This document shows positions 40,303 to 47,341 of a stretch of 64,000 bases of DNA, one piece after another. Every line of letters begins with the position of its first letter. Position 1 is the stretch's first letter. A program made the position numbers and the translations under genes. Below the pieces are notes generated by a model. The model was not told where the DNA came from. It made no database searches and was given only the letters and a program-made list of their open reading frames with translations. The stretch lies in NCBI GenBank assembly GCA_016176605.1, contig JACOWW010000002.1:336968-400967 (forward strand), written 5' to 3'. This DNA is from Candidatus Saccharimonadota bacterium. Its GTDB lineage: Bacteria > Patescibacteriota > Saccharimonadia > Saccharimonadales > UBA10212.

Positions 40303-40722
40303 CTAGCTTCGATGCTGTTTAGCTTTTTTTGAAGCTGCCCAAAATTTCTTTATTAATGTAGCGTCACTACGGTCAAGTTGGCGCGAGATGGCCCACATGT
40401 CAACCGGTTTGTCGCCTTCGTTGCGGTGCGAGCGCGGGACTTTAGGCGCGACCCGTACCACCGAGCCGGCCGGAACTTTTTTAATATCGTCGCCAAAACG
40501 CATAGTCAGCGTGCCTCTGGTAATTATGTATATTTCTTCTAGCTCATCATGGTAGTGACCTGTGCTCTGCTCAAAATCTGAGTGCGGCGGGATACGGATT
40601 AACGTCGCTGCCAGCTGCTCGGAACCGAGCGCCTGGGTTAATCTGCGGAATTCCCCGGGCACGTCAGTACCTTCATAATAATCTTTAACATCATCAGCCT
40701 TGACAATCGTGAAATTACTCAT
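40303..40722 (-). CDS. Cupin-domain protein
   Basis: 139 residues, single cupin. Motif 1 GHYHDELEEIYIITRGTLTM (G(X)5HXH type) and motif 2 PAGSVVRVAPKVPRSHRNEG supply the metal-binding His and Glu. Extra C-terminal helix rich in Lys. Such small cupins bind a metal and may act on sugars or sense ligands; function unknown. Next to tRNA-Gln on the same strand. Confidence 0.85.
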   Translation of the reverse strand: MSNFTIVKADDVKDYYEGTDVPGEFRRLTQALGSEQLAATLIRIPPHSDFEQSTGHYHDELEEIYIITRGTLTMRFGDDIKKVPAGSVVRVAPKVPRSHRNEGDKPVDMWAISRQLDRSDATLIKKFWAASKKAKQHRS

Positions 40723-40741
40723 TTGTTTTAACTATAATACC

Positions 40742-40815
40742 TGGCTCCCGGACTTGGACTCGAACCAAGATTACCAGATCCAGAGTCTAGCGTCCTACCA
40801 TTAGACGATCCGGGA
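40742..40815 (-). tRNA. tRNA-Gln (anticodon CTG)
   Basis: Cloverleaf on the minus strand: acceptor TCCCGGA/TCCGGGA, D-arm GTCT-AATGGTA-GGAC, anticodon arm CTAGA-CTCTGGA-TCTGG (anticodon CTG), T-arm CTTGG-TTCGAGT-CCAAG, discriminator G and encoded CCA. Confidence 0.95.
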
Positions 40816-40866
40816 CTATTTACCCCTGTAATTATACCCAAGCTACCCAGCAACTCCAAAGGCTAC

Positions 40867-40872
40867 TATAAT
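40867..40872 (+). promoter_or_regulatory. -10 box of the VIT1-like gene
   Basis: TATAAT ends 7 nt before ATG 40880. It overlaps an earlier in-frame ATG at 40871, which is therefore unlikely to be used. Confidence 0.5.
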
Positions 40873-40879
40873 GTGTTCA

Positions 40880-41371
40880 ATGGGAAACATTAACCGGGAA
40901 TACTTACGGAGCGTTATTTTTGGCATCGAAGACAGTTTGGTTTCTACAACTGGTTTGATAGCTGGTATTAGTATTGGCGCCGAAAGCCGGAGAGTTGTCC
41001 TGCTGGGCGGTATCGTAGCGATAATGGTCGAAGCGGTGTCTATGGGCGCCGGTGAGTATTTAAGCGATGATGCAGTTGCAGAGCTAGACAAAATAAAGCG
41101 CCATAAAGACAAGCCGATGGTTAGCGGGTTCTTAATGTTTTGCTCCTACCTATTAGCTGGCTTGGTGCCTCTTTTGCCAATTGTTTTCTTTGTCTACCCA
41201 TCGTCAATTTGGGTCAGCGTGGTTCTGGCGCTGGCCGGCCTATTTTTGCTTGGATTTTTAAAGGGTAAGGTATTAAAGACCAGTCCCTTTAAGGGCGGAT
41301 TAAAGATATTAATTGTCGGCGGTGTGGCTACTGCTTTTGGCTTACTGGCAGGTTACTTGTTCAAAATTTAG
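40880..41371 (+). CDS. VIT1/CCC1-family membrane protein
   Basis: 163 residues from ATG 40880 (MGNINREYLRSVIFGIEDSLVSTTG). Family motif: FGIEDSLVSTTGLIAGISIGAESR, then LGGIVAIMVEAVSMGAGEYLSDDA, and three more helices. VIT1/CCC1 proteins move iron or manganese. It lacks the Glu/His-rich cytosolic loop of larger members. It is followed 2 nt later by a PGPGW gene, and then by SOD on the other strand, hinting at iron/oxygen homeostasis. Confidence 0.88.
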   Translation: MGNINREYLRSVIFGIEDSLVSTTGLIAGISIGAESRRVVLLGGIVAIMVEAVSMGAGEYLSDDAVAELDKIKRHKDKPMVSGFLMFCSYLLAGLVPLLPIVFFVYPSSIWVSVVLALAGLFLLGFLKGKVLKTSPFKGGLKILIVGGVATAFGLLAGYLFKI

Positions 41372-41373
41372 AT

Positions 41374-41622
41374 ATGAAAAAAATAGCTAAACTGGTCCGC
41401 AAAATAGCTGTCGCCGCCGTTGGCTTTGTGGTTTTGGCCATTGGGCTAATACTTATTCCTTTGCCTGGCCCCGGTATTTTAATAACTTTGGCCGGACTTT
41501 TTATTTTATCTTTGGAATTTACCTGGGCCGAGAAACACCTCGATAGAGCCAAAAATGCCGCCAATAAAGTCGTTGAAAAAGCCAAAGCCAAAAACAATAA
41601 ACCCCCTAAAATACTTGACTAG
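41374..41622 (+). CDS. PGPGW-type small membrane protein
   Basis: 82 residues. Two hydrophobic segments with the family motif PLPGPGILITLAGLFILSLEF and a Lys/Ala-rich tail. The motif resembles TIGR02611/PGPGW proteins of actinobacteria and CPR. Function unknown. Ends with TAG inside the palindrome 41609-41632; convergent with SOD. Confidence 0.82.
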   Translation: MKKIAKLVRKIAVAAVGFVVLAIGLILIPLPGPGILITLAGLFILSLEFTWAEKHLDRAKNAANKVVEKAKAKNNKPPKILD

Positions 41623-41632
41623 TTAAGTATTT
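41609..41632. repeat. AAATACTTGAC / GTTAAGTATTT palindrome (family member 4)
   Basis: 24 bp with one wobble pair. It spans the stop codons of the convergent PGPGW and SOD genes, so a bidirectional terminator role is likely here. Confidence 0.55.
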
Positions 41633-42228
41633 AACCGTTGAGCGACGACATCCCAATTTACTACTTGCCACCAAGCTTCGACATATTCAGGCCGGCGGTT
41701 TTGGTATTTGAGATAATAAGCATGTTCCCAAACATCCAAGCCCAAGACTGGTATCTTACCTTCCATTATCGGACTGTCTTGGTTAGCCGTTGAATAAACT
41801 TCGAGCGTATCGCCATCCTGGACCAGCCAGGCCCAACCAGAACCGAAACGGCTGACAGCCGTTTCGGTCATCTTGGCCTTGAATTCGTCTAAACTGCCAA
41901 AAGTGGCCTTCAGCGCGTCGGCTAATTTACTATGATGTTCTTTTGTACCCCCAGGCTTCATGCTCTCCCAAAATAGCGTGTGGTTATGATGTCCGCCGCC
42001 GTTGTTTTGGACAGCCGTACGGATATCTTCCGGCACGTCTTTTATGCCGTTAAGCAATTCTTCGATAGTTTTAGTCTGCAGATTGGGATATTTTTCCAGT
42101 GCCGCGTTCAATTTATCGACATAGCCGGCGTGATGCTTATCGTGGTGGATTTCCATTGTTTTAGCATCAATGTGCGGCTCCAACGCCTCAAACGTATAAC
42201 CCAAATCCGGCAACTTATACATATTCAT
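41623..42228 (-). CDS. Superoxide dismutase (Fe/Mn family)
   Basis: 201 residues. Ligands: His in IHHDKHH (about 28), His in [11 protein letters not shown], and Asp/His in [11 protein letters not shown]. The GSGWAWLV segment and overall order fit Mn/Fe SOD; Mn is more likely from [11 protein letters not shown]. Start is ATG 42228 with AGGAG 6 nt upstream and a TATAAT -10 near 42241. An interesting point is a canonical Shine-Dalgarno here. Detoxifies superoxide in the cytoplasm. Confidence 0.95.
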   Translation of the reverse strand: MNMYKLPDLGYTFEALEPHIDAKTMEIHHDKHHAGYVDKLNAALEKYPNLQTKTIEELLNGIKDVPEDIRTAVQNNGGGHHNHTLFWESMKPGGTKEHHSKLADALKATFGSLDEFKAKMTETAVSRFGSGWAWLVQDGDTLEVYSTANQDSPIMEGKIPVLGLDVWEHAYYLKYQNRRPEYVEAWWQVVNWDVVAQRLNT

Positions 42229-42279
42229 TCTCCTAACATCATTATACCCTATGATATCAGCCGCTAAACGACCCAGAAT

Positions 42280-42295
42280 TTCGACGATCGTCGAA
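42280..42295. promoter_or_regulatory. TTCGACGATCGTCGAA palindrome upstream of SOD
   Basis: A 16-bp perfect palindrome with the same ACGATCGT centre as 1831-1844 and 2444-2459, flanked by GACC/GGTC arms. It lies 52 bp upstream of the SOD start and after trmD. It may be a third site of the PaaX-like regulator or a hairpin. Confidence 0.4.
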
Positions 42296-42347
42296 TTTTT
42301 AGGTCATTTTCTAGTACGTACACGTAGTACATAATGCTCTCAAAGTC

Positions 42348-43022
42348 TCACTTCCGGGTTTGCTGCTGCTGGCGCCATTTGGCGATTTCGGCGTGATGGC
42401 CAGACAGGAGAACTTCTGGAACCTTTAGACTTCGGTACTCTTCTGGGCGGGTGTATTGCGGGTACTCAACTATGCCAGCCTCACTAAAACTTTCTTTTTC
42501 AGCGCTGGTTTCACCGCCTAAAACGCCCGGAACTAGGCGGGTAACAGCGTCAACTACAACCATGGCCGGCAACTCGCCGCCGGTTAGAACGTAGTTGCCA
42601 ATAGAAATTTCTTCATCTACAAACTCGACTACTCTTTCGTCATAGCCTTCATAGCGTGCACAGACTAAAATGATATCTTCCAGCTTTGATAATTTACGAG
42701 CTTTGGCCTGGTCGAACTTTTTTCCTCTCGGCGTCATCAAAATTACTTTCGACTTTTTTACCCTGAGCTTGTCGAATGGGCGACTTTTGACTTTCGACTC
42801 TGCGGCTTTGATTGCCGCCACTAATGGTTCCGGCCGCAATACCATGCCATCACCGCCGCCATAAGGCGTATCATCCACTTGTTTTCTGGGACCTATGCCG
42901 AAATCCCGCAGGTTGATGAGCTTATACTCGACCAGTTTTTTGTCCTGCGCCTTCCACAGCATACTGGTATTGAGCACACCCTCAAACATCTCCGGAAAAA
43001 GAGTTATAATCTGAATTTTCAT
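42348..43022 (-). CDS. trmD: tRNA (guanine-37-N1)-methyltransferase
   Basis: 224 residues, SPOUT fold. IITLFPEMFEGVLNTSMLWKAQ, DDTPYGGGDGMVLRPEP, ILVCARYEGYDERV and the knot motif ISIGNYVLTGGELPAMVVVDAVTRLVPGVLG are intact. Residues about 75-92 (SKVKSRPFDKLRVKKSKV) contain a peptide encoded by CCCTGAGCTTGTCGAATGGG (42761-42780), a palindromic repeat. This linker interrupts the normal spacing between the YGGG motif and LMTPRGKKF. Usually sits in the rpsP-rimM-trmD operon; here it follows an EamA-like gene. Confidence 0.94.
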   Translation of the reverse strand: MKIQIITLFPEMFEGVLNTSMLWKAQDKKLVEYKLINLRDFGIGPRKQVDDTPYGGGDGMVLRPEPLVAAIKAAESKVKSRPFDKLRVKKSKVILMTPRGKKFDQAKARKLSKLEDIILVCARYEGYDERVVEFVDEEISIGNYVLTGGELPAMVVVDAVTRLVPGVLGGETSAEKESFSEAGIVEYPQYTRPEEYRSLKVPEVLLSGHHAEIAKWRQQQQTRK

Positions 43023-43025
43023 ATT

Positions 43026-43448
43026 CTATACTGTTGCTCTGGCATAAATAATGATTACTAACCCAGCCCCCAGTAGGAATAGGCCCATTCCCTCAATGAG
43101 GCTTAACCTCTCCTTGAATATAAAATAGCTAAGTATAGTCGACAGAAAGATTGCACCGCCAAAAACTATCGGTGCTACAACGCCAACTTTATTTATTGAA
43201 TAGCTCTTAGTGAGCGCTAGTGTAAACAGAGCTATCAGGAGTCCAGTTATTACTGCCATTACTACACCGAATTTCTGGCTGCTAAAGGTCTTTTTGCTCA
43301 GAACAGGAATAATTACAGCGATTGGAATAACTGCCGAGACAAGATTACTAATAGCAGCTACAAGATTTGTGTTAGCGTGTCGAGACGCGGCGGCCCCAAC
43401 TAAAATAGCCCCTGTATAAAAAATCAGTGCCAGGAATATATAGATCAC
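43026..43448 (-). CDS. EamA/DMT-type small transporter (half-size)
   Basis: Four to five helices with EamA-like features (GVVMAVITGLLIALFTLA ... FIFKERLSLIEGMGLFLLGAGLVII). The frame opens to 43535, but the first 29 residues are polar and Cys-rich and do not look like the family. GTG 43448 (VIYIFLALIFYTGAI) is chosen tentatively; a TTGATA/TATATA promoter-like pair overlaps it. Half-size members act as dimers. Substrate unknown. Sits between KH protein and trmD genes. Confidence 0.7.
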   Translation of the reverse strand: MIYIFLALIFYTGAILVGAAASRHANTNLVAAISNLVSAVIPIAVIIPVLSKKTFSSQKFGVVMAVITGLLIALFTLALTKSYSINKVGVVAPIVFGGAIFLSTILSYFIFKERLSLIEGMGLFLLGAGLVIIIYARATV

Positions 43449-43519
43449 TTTTCTAATTGTATCAAGAAAAAATGGGTCCTGGCATCGGTAAAGACAGATG
43501 AATCCAGAATTATTCGGGC

Positions 43520-43720
43520 ATGCGGAAGCTACCAAGGTAGCGGATGATGTAAAACAGTCTGTCCTTGGGCGCCACCGGCTGTCTGACGAAAATAGACTGC
43601 CAGTGGCAATCTATTGAGAAGTTCCGGTGACAAAGACTGGTTTTATCATCAGACGCGTCGAGTAGCTGGAGCCGCCCGAGAGGTTTTGCATACTTTTGAC
43701 GGACCAAAAGTATGAATAAT
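43520..43720 (+). ncRNA. Structured element family, copy C
   Basis: The central hairpin 43591-43615 has TGCC-AGT-GGCA with AATAGA/TCTATT arms. GATGAT-AAAAC-AGTCT-GTC (43543-43563) pairs with GACA-AGACT-GGTTTTATCATC (to 43650). GGCTGTCTGACGA and a GAGAAGTTCC motif match copies A and B. Outer arms differ from A and B (AGCTAC with GTAGCT). A 10-bp hairpin CATACTTTTG-loop-CAAAAGTATG follows at about 43688-43713. Lies after the KH gene. Confidence 0.62.
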
Positions 43721-43750
43721 TTGTTTCTTTGGAAAAGAAGTGGCTAGTTT

Positions 43751-44308
43751 TTAGACATCCAGATCGTCTAGATCAGCCAGTTCCTTGCGCGTGCGGCTGA
43801 TGACATCTGAATGGTCTTCGGTTTTGGCTTCGATTTTCTCAAGATCCTCTTCCTCAGAAACATCAACTTCCGGAGTTGGCTGTGCAGATTCTTCTTTAGG
43901 CTCTTTCTTGGTCTCAACCTCTTCTTCATCAGCTAAAACGGTCGTATCATCGGCAGTCGTATCGTCAGCAGTACTGCTAGCGGCAACCGGAGTCTGTTCT
44001 TTGCTCTCTGCCCTCTGTTCTTTGTTCTCTGTTCTTTGTTCTCTGCTTTCTGGCGGCGGGCCGGTGTCAATTATTTTCAGGTTGTAGCGGGCGTCGTTTT
44101 TAGTGCCCAATGCCCGCAGTAACGTACGGATGCTTTGGGCTGTTGCACCGCGTTTGCCAATCACCCGGCCTAGATCTTCCGGGTTCACGGAAAGTTCTAA
44201 CAAAACGCCTTTTTCATCGATGCGGCGTTCGATTTTGACTTCGTCTGGATGGCCGACTATGGATTTGATGATATATTCTATGAATTGCTGGTCTATACTA
44301 ACTGCCAC
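43751..44308 (-). CDS. KH-domain RNA-binding protein (KhpA-like) with an acidic tail
   Basis: 185 residues. The N-terminal 80 residues are a KH domain (FIEYIIKSIVGHPDEVKIE ... LGRVIGKRGATAQSIRTLLRALG) with the GKRG loop that contacts RNA. The rest is low complexity: a SREQRTENKEQRAESKEQ stretch encoded by TTCTTTG/TTCTCTG repeats (43991-44048) and a Glu/Asp/Thr-rich end. The tail is not conserved in the family. Follows rpsP as in many bacteria. Confidence 0.9.
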   Translation of the reverse strand: MAVSIDQQFIEYIIKSIVGHPDEVKIERRIDEKGVLLELSVNPEDLGRVIGKRGATAQSIRTLLRALGTKNDARYNLKIIDTGPPPESREQRTENKEQRAESKEQTPVAASSTADDTTADDTTVLADEEEVETKKEPKEESAQPTPEVDVSEEEDLEKIEAKTEDHSDVISRTRKELADLDDLDV

Positions 44309-44346
44309 GGTATTTCTCCTACATTGTTAATAATTTGATTATACAA

Positions 44347-44826
44347 CTATTCTGATGGCTGCTCGGGTTCGATTGGGGCTGATTCAGTCGTTTCTTCTTT
44401 ATTTGGCTCAGCAGCTGCTTCCGGTTCTTTAGCAATAGCCTCCGCTTCAGATTGCTCAGTTTTTTCCTCAGTTGTTGGAGCCGCTTCTTTAGCAGCCGGC
44501 TCGGGCCCCCCTGCCGGGCGGGTGCTGCGGCGCTTGTCAGGATTGCGGATTTTACCCGACTTTGGTGCTGAAGCTTTAAACCAAGCTGGCAATTTTATGC
44601 CTTCCTTTTGCAATAGTCTTGCCACTCTGTCTGACGGCTGAGCGCCACTGGTTAGATAGGCGCTTATTTTTTCGCCGTCCAAGGCAGCCGTTTTGGTATG
44701 CGGGTTATAGCTGCCGACGTAGGCTATCACTCGTCCGCTCGATGGATGAAAGCGGCTGTCTTGAACTATCACCCTAAATTGGGCGTGTCCACTACGGCCC
44801 TTCCTTTGCATCCGTATGGTTAGCAT
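44347..44826 (-). CDS. rpsP: 30S ribosomal protein S16 with extended tail
   Basis: 159 residues; residues 1-85 are S16 (LTIRMQRKGRSGHAQFRVIVQDSRFHPSSGRVIAYVGSYNPHT ... GAQPSDRVARLLQKEGI). A basic segment (SGKIRNPDKRRSTRPAGG) and about 50 residues rich in Glu, Ala and Pro follow, a frequent CPR feature. Gene order rnc-rpsP-khpA-trmD fits the conserved cluster; rimM and rplS are missing. Confidence 0.95.
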   Translation of the reverse strand: MLTIRMQRKGRSGHAQFRVIVQDSRFHPSSGRVIAYVGSYNPHTKTAALDGEKISAYLTSGAQPSDRVARLLQKEGIKLPAWFKASAPKSGKIRNPDKRRSTRPAGGPEPAAKEAAPTTEEKTEQSEAEAIAKEPEAAAEPNKEETTESAPIEPEQPSE

Positions 44827-44879
44827 GTCCAGGCTATTTTACAGATAAGGGGTAAAAAAATCAATCCTTGTTAGCCGCG

Positions 44880-45581
44880 CTATTTTTCTTTGGAGTAATT
44901 TTTGAGGGCTTGGGTAGCGGCGGTAACTTGGGCGGCTTGCTTGGACGGACCCTCGCCTTGACCTTTCAGCTCGTCATTGACATAAACGCCCACAACAAAC
45001 TTTTTGTCGTGGTCCGGCCCTTCTTCGCTAGTAACTTTATAGATAGGCGTGAAGCCTTCGCGGCTTTGAACCATTTCTTGCAGGCGTGATTTAGGGTCCA
45101 GCCATGAACCGTTTTGCAGTATTTCCGGCAAAGTCGGCAGCAAAGTGCGACTGATAAAATCTTTAGCCGCGTCGTAACCCTGGTCTAAATAAAGAGCGCC
45201 GACAACCGCTTCGTAACAATTAGCCAATATTTGTTGGCGGGCCCGTTCGCTACCTCTTTTTTCGCCGCGCGAAAGCCTTAGCAATGCTTCAAAGCCCTCA
45301 CGGTCAGCAGCTGTGCTGATACTTTCTGTCCGCACTAGTGCACTGCGCCAGTTGGTCAGAACACCTTCCGGCTCTTTGAAGTTGTTATACAGGTGTTGGG
45401 TTACTACCAGCTCTAACACCGCATCGCCTAAGAATTCCAGACGCTCGTTATGGTTTTTGGCAGTCGATTTATGTTCGTTTAAGTATGAACGGTGGGTAAA
45501 GGCGGTAATCAGTAATTCTAGGTCAGAAAAACCGCCAAAATGCTTACCTGCAAAAGCCCTGTACTTAGTAGTATCCATCAA
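44880..45581 (-). CDS. rnc: Ribonuclease III
   Basis: 233 residues. Nuclease signature HNERLEFLGDAVLELVVTQHLY with catalytic Glu and Asp, second acidic helix ANCYEAVVGALYLDQGY, then a double-stranded RNA-binding domain (SRLQEMVQSREGFTPIYKVTSEEGPDHDKKFVVGVYVNDELKGQGEGPSKQAAQVTAATQALKNY). Shine-Dalgarno AAAGGAG upstream. Processes rRNA and structured RNAs. Confidence 0.97.
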   Translation of the reverse strand: MMDTTKYRAFAGKHFGGFSDLELLITAFTHRSYLNEHKSTAKNHNERLEFLGDAVLELVVTQHLYNNFKEPEGVLTNWRSALVRTESISTAADREGFEALLRLSRGEKRGSERARQQILANCYEAVVGALYLDQGYDAAKDFISRTLLPTLPEILQNGSWLDPKSRLQEMVQSREGFTPIYKVTSEEGPDHDKKFVVGVYVNDELKGQGEGPSKQAAQVTAATQALKNYSKEK

Positions 45582-45599
45582 ACGAAGCTCCTTTCAGTC

Positions 45600-45675
45600 G
45601 CAAAAATTAGAAAATAGGAACTAGAAATTAGGAAAATTACTAATTGCTTATTTCTAATTGCTAATTGCTTAATGC
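45600..45675. repeat. AT-rich CTAATTGC repeat cluster
   Basis: Repeats of CTAATTGCT, TTAGAAAATAGGAA and TTTCTAATTG; the same units occur at 840-905. Lies between rnc and the Nudix gene. Confidence 0.6.
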
Positions 45676-45681
45676 GAAGCA

Positions 45682-46206
45682 TTACAGTCCTTGTTTCCTT
45701 ATCTTCTTTAGTCCTAACAAAATAAGCTTACCTATATCTTCGTACTCTATTTTATCTAGCGCATCGTTCGCCGACATCCAAGCCAGATTGGTCATCCATT
45801 TTTCTTTTTTAACGCTATGGCTTTTACCTTTGGCCTGGACTAGAAAAATGTCTGTTGTCATGAGTACTAAGCTGCTGTTTCGGCGGTAGCGGAAGTTGAT
45901 TTTGCCCAGCCAATCTAGCACTTTCATCTCTTGCAAGCCAGTCTCTTCGCGTATTTCCCGCTCGGCCGCCACGCGCGGTGTTTCGCCCTCTTCGATATGA
46001 CCTTTAGGTATAGTCCAGCGGTTCTTACTATCTTGTATAAGCAAGATTTCGACGGCCTTTGGCTGATTGGCTACGCGCCGCCGCGTATCAGACGGTGCGG
46101 GGCGGCGGAAGATTACACCGCCGGCTGTTGGTTCGCGAACCACTTCATTGATGGCCGGACGTCTAACTAGTCTTCTAAATCCCTGGAAGGGCCTTGGTCT
46201 TTTCAC
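45682..46206 (-). CDS. Nudix hydrolase (MutT-like)
   Basis: 174 residues with a perfect Nudix box: GHIEEGETPRVAAEREIREETGL (about 82-104). N-terminal 30 residues are Arg-rich (MKRPRPFQGFRRLVRRPAINE) and may be a leader or nucleic-acid contact. The C-terminal part ends with LILLGLKKIRK. NUDT2/diadenosine-type features (WTIPKGHIEEGE). Likely cleans nucleoside polyphosphates; substrate uncertain. Confidence 0.9.
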   Translation of the reverse strand: MKRPRPFQGFRRLVRRPAINEVVREPTAGGVIFRRPAPSDTRRRVANQPKAVEILLIQDSKNRWTIPKGHIEEGETPRVAAEREIREETGLQEMKVLDWLGKINFRYRRNSSLVLMTTDIFLVQAKGKSHSVKKEKWMTNLAWMSANDALDKIEYEDIGKLILLGLKKIRKQGL

Positions 46207-46254
46207 ACTCGCTCCGCTCGCTCAATAATTAATAAGCAATAATCGGTAAACATT

Positions 46255-46728
46255 TTACTTACTCTTACTTTTTTGACTTTTCTGTTTTTTGTTTTTTGTT
46301 TTTTGCTCTTTGTTTCTAAGGACTGTGCCCAGTACCCCGTTGACGAATTTCGAAGAGTTGTCGCCGCCAAAAGCCTTGGCTAACTCGACTGCCTCGTTAA
46401 TTGCTACTTTGGGCGGCACATCTTCAGCAAAAATTAGTTCGTAAACACCGATGCGCAATATGATACGATCAACCCTGGCAATCTGTTCTATCGGCCACTC
46501 TGGAGCCACCGGGCGGATGATATCGTCAATTGCCTGTTGGTGGTCCGAAACGCCCTTTACCAGCCGCTCGATAAATTGCTTGTCGTCAATCGTCTCCCGG
46601 TAACGTTCGATATTACGGGCTAAGACTTCTTTGAGCTTGGCGGCTTTGTCCTCACACTCGCGGCGAAAATCCTCTTCGTAGAGGGTTTGCAGCGCGACTA
46701 TGCGGCCTAAGTGTCGGTTAGCGCTCAC
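46255..46728 (-). CDS. nusB: Transcription antitermination factor NusB
   Basis: 157 residues. Helical family pattern [15 protein letters not shown] ... [83 protein letters not shown], close to the usual sequence. The last about 20 residues ([18 protein letters not shown]) are encoded by TTTTTTGT repeats, a low-complexity extension. Located by rpmF. Confidence 0.95.
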   Translation of the reverse strand: MSANRHLGRIVALQTLYEEDFRRECEDKAAKLKEVLARNIERYRETIDDKQFIERLVKGVSDHQQAIDDIIRPVAPEWPIEQIARVDRIILRIGVYELIFAEDVPPKVAINEAVELAKAFGGDNSSKFVNGVLGTVLRNKEQKTKNKKQKSQKSKSK

Positions 46729-46780
46729 AGTATTTGCTCATTTGTTAAGTTGATCCTTACTTACATTATACCGTACCGGA

Positions 46781-46804
46781 TAGGGATACAGGGTTATAGG
46801 GTTG
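46781..46804. repeat. TATAGGGTT repeat at the 3' end of rpmF
   Basis: ATAGGGATACAGGGTTATAG, similar to 22184-22220. It overlaps the last codons and stop of rpmF. Confidence 0.5.
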
Positions 46805-46937
46805 GAGAGTTTGATTTTTTCTTTAGATTTACTCTTACCGGGCTCCTAGCGTTGACACGCTTTGCTAGCTTACTAACTAAATGGCTGCGGCGCATGCCGG
46901 TGCGGCGCGAACTAGTTCGTTTCTTGGGTTTTCCCAT
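46794..46937 (-). CDS. rpmF: 50S ribosomal protein L32
   Basis: 47 residues, too short for many gene finders. Sequence GKPKKRTSSRRTGMRRSHL is the L32 signature (PKRKTSKSRRGMRRSH in others). It lacks the Zn-binding Cys of some L32 proteins. AAGGAG lies 9 nt before ATG 46937. The last codons overlap a TTATAGGGTT repeat, giving the ending NSPTL. Precedes nusB, a common neighbour. Confidence 0.92.
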   Translation of the reverse strand: MGKPKKRTSSRRTGMRRSHLVSKLAKRVNARSPVRVNLKKKSNSPTL

Positions 46938-47056
46938 AAAAATACTCCTTGGGCCAGTTTACTTAGTACCTTGTAGCTTGGGTTCATTTTAGCAAAACGC
47001 TGATATTTCGGCAATCGACTTGTATAGTCCTTAAAAGCTTGTATAATTTATGTCTT

Positions 47057-47341
47057 GTGATGGATCGAAGCCTTGAAGACTTGCTGGAAGGCCCTGACTA
47101 TACGACTACGTGGTTTGGGAACGGCCGGACTGCCGAACTGCTTGGAAGGGTCAAGCTGGCTGGCGGCTTGGTTTTAATGATGGCCGATGTGGTGATTTTA
47201 GAAAAATGTCTGGGTCGCAAGTATGATCCAGTCCATGATGCGCCACACCGAAATCTTGAATACAATCCTTGGGGGGCTAATCCAAATAGCCCAACTTATC
47301 CGTACGAACTGGAACTTTCACCTAGAAAATGGGCTAAATAA
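47057..47341 (+). CDS. Hypothetical protein, about 94 aa
   Basis: GTG 47057 (or ATG 47060) is preceded by TATAAT (47042-47047) at a leaderless distance. The product (DRSLEDLLEGPDYTTTWFGNG ... MADVVILEKCLGRKYDPVHD) has one hydrophobic helix in the middle and a Pro/Asn/Trp-rich end (YNPWGANPNSPTYPYELELSPRKWAK). No family recognised. It overlaps the 3' end of leuS by 8 bp on the opposite strand. Confidence 0.6.
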   Translation: MMDRSLEDLLEGPDYTTTWFGNGRTAELLGRVKLAGGLVLMMADVVILEKCLGRKYDPVHDAPHRNLEYNPWGANPNSPTYPYELELSPRKWAK

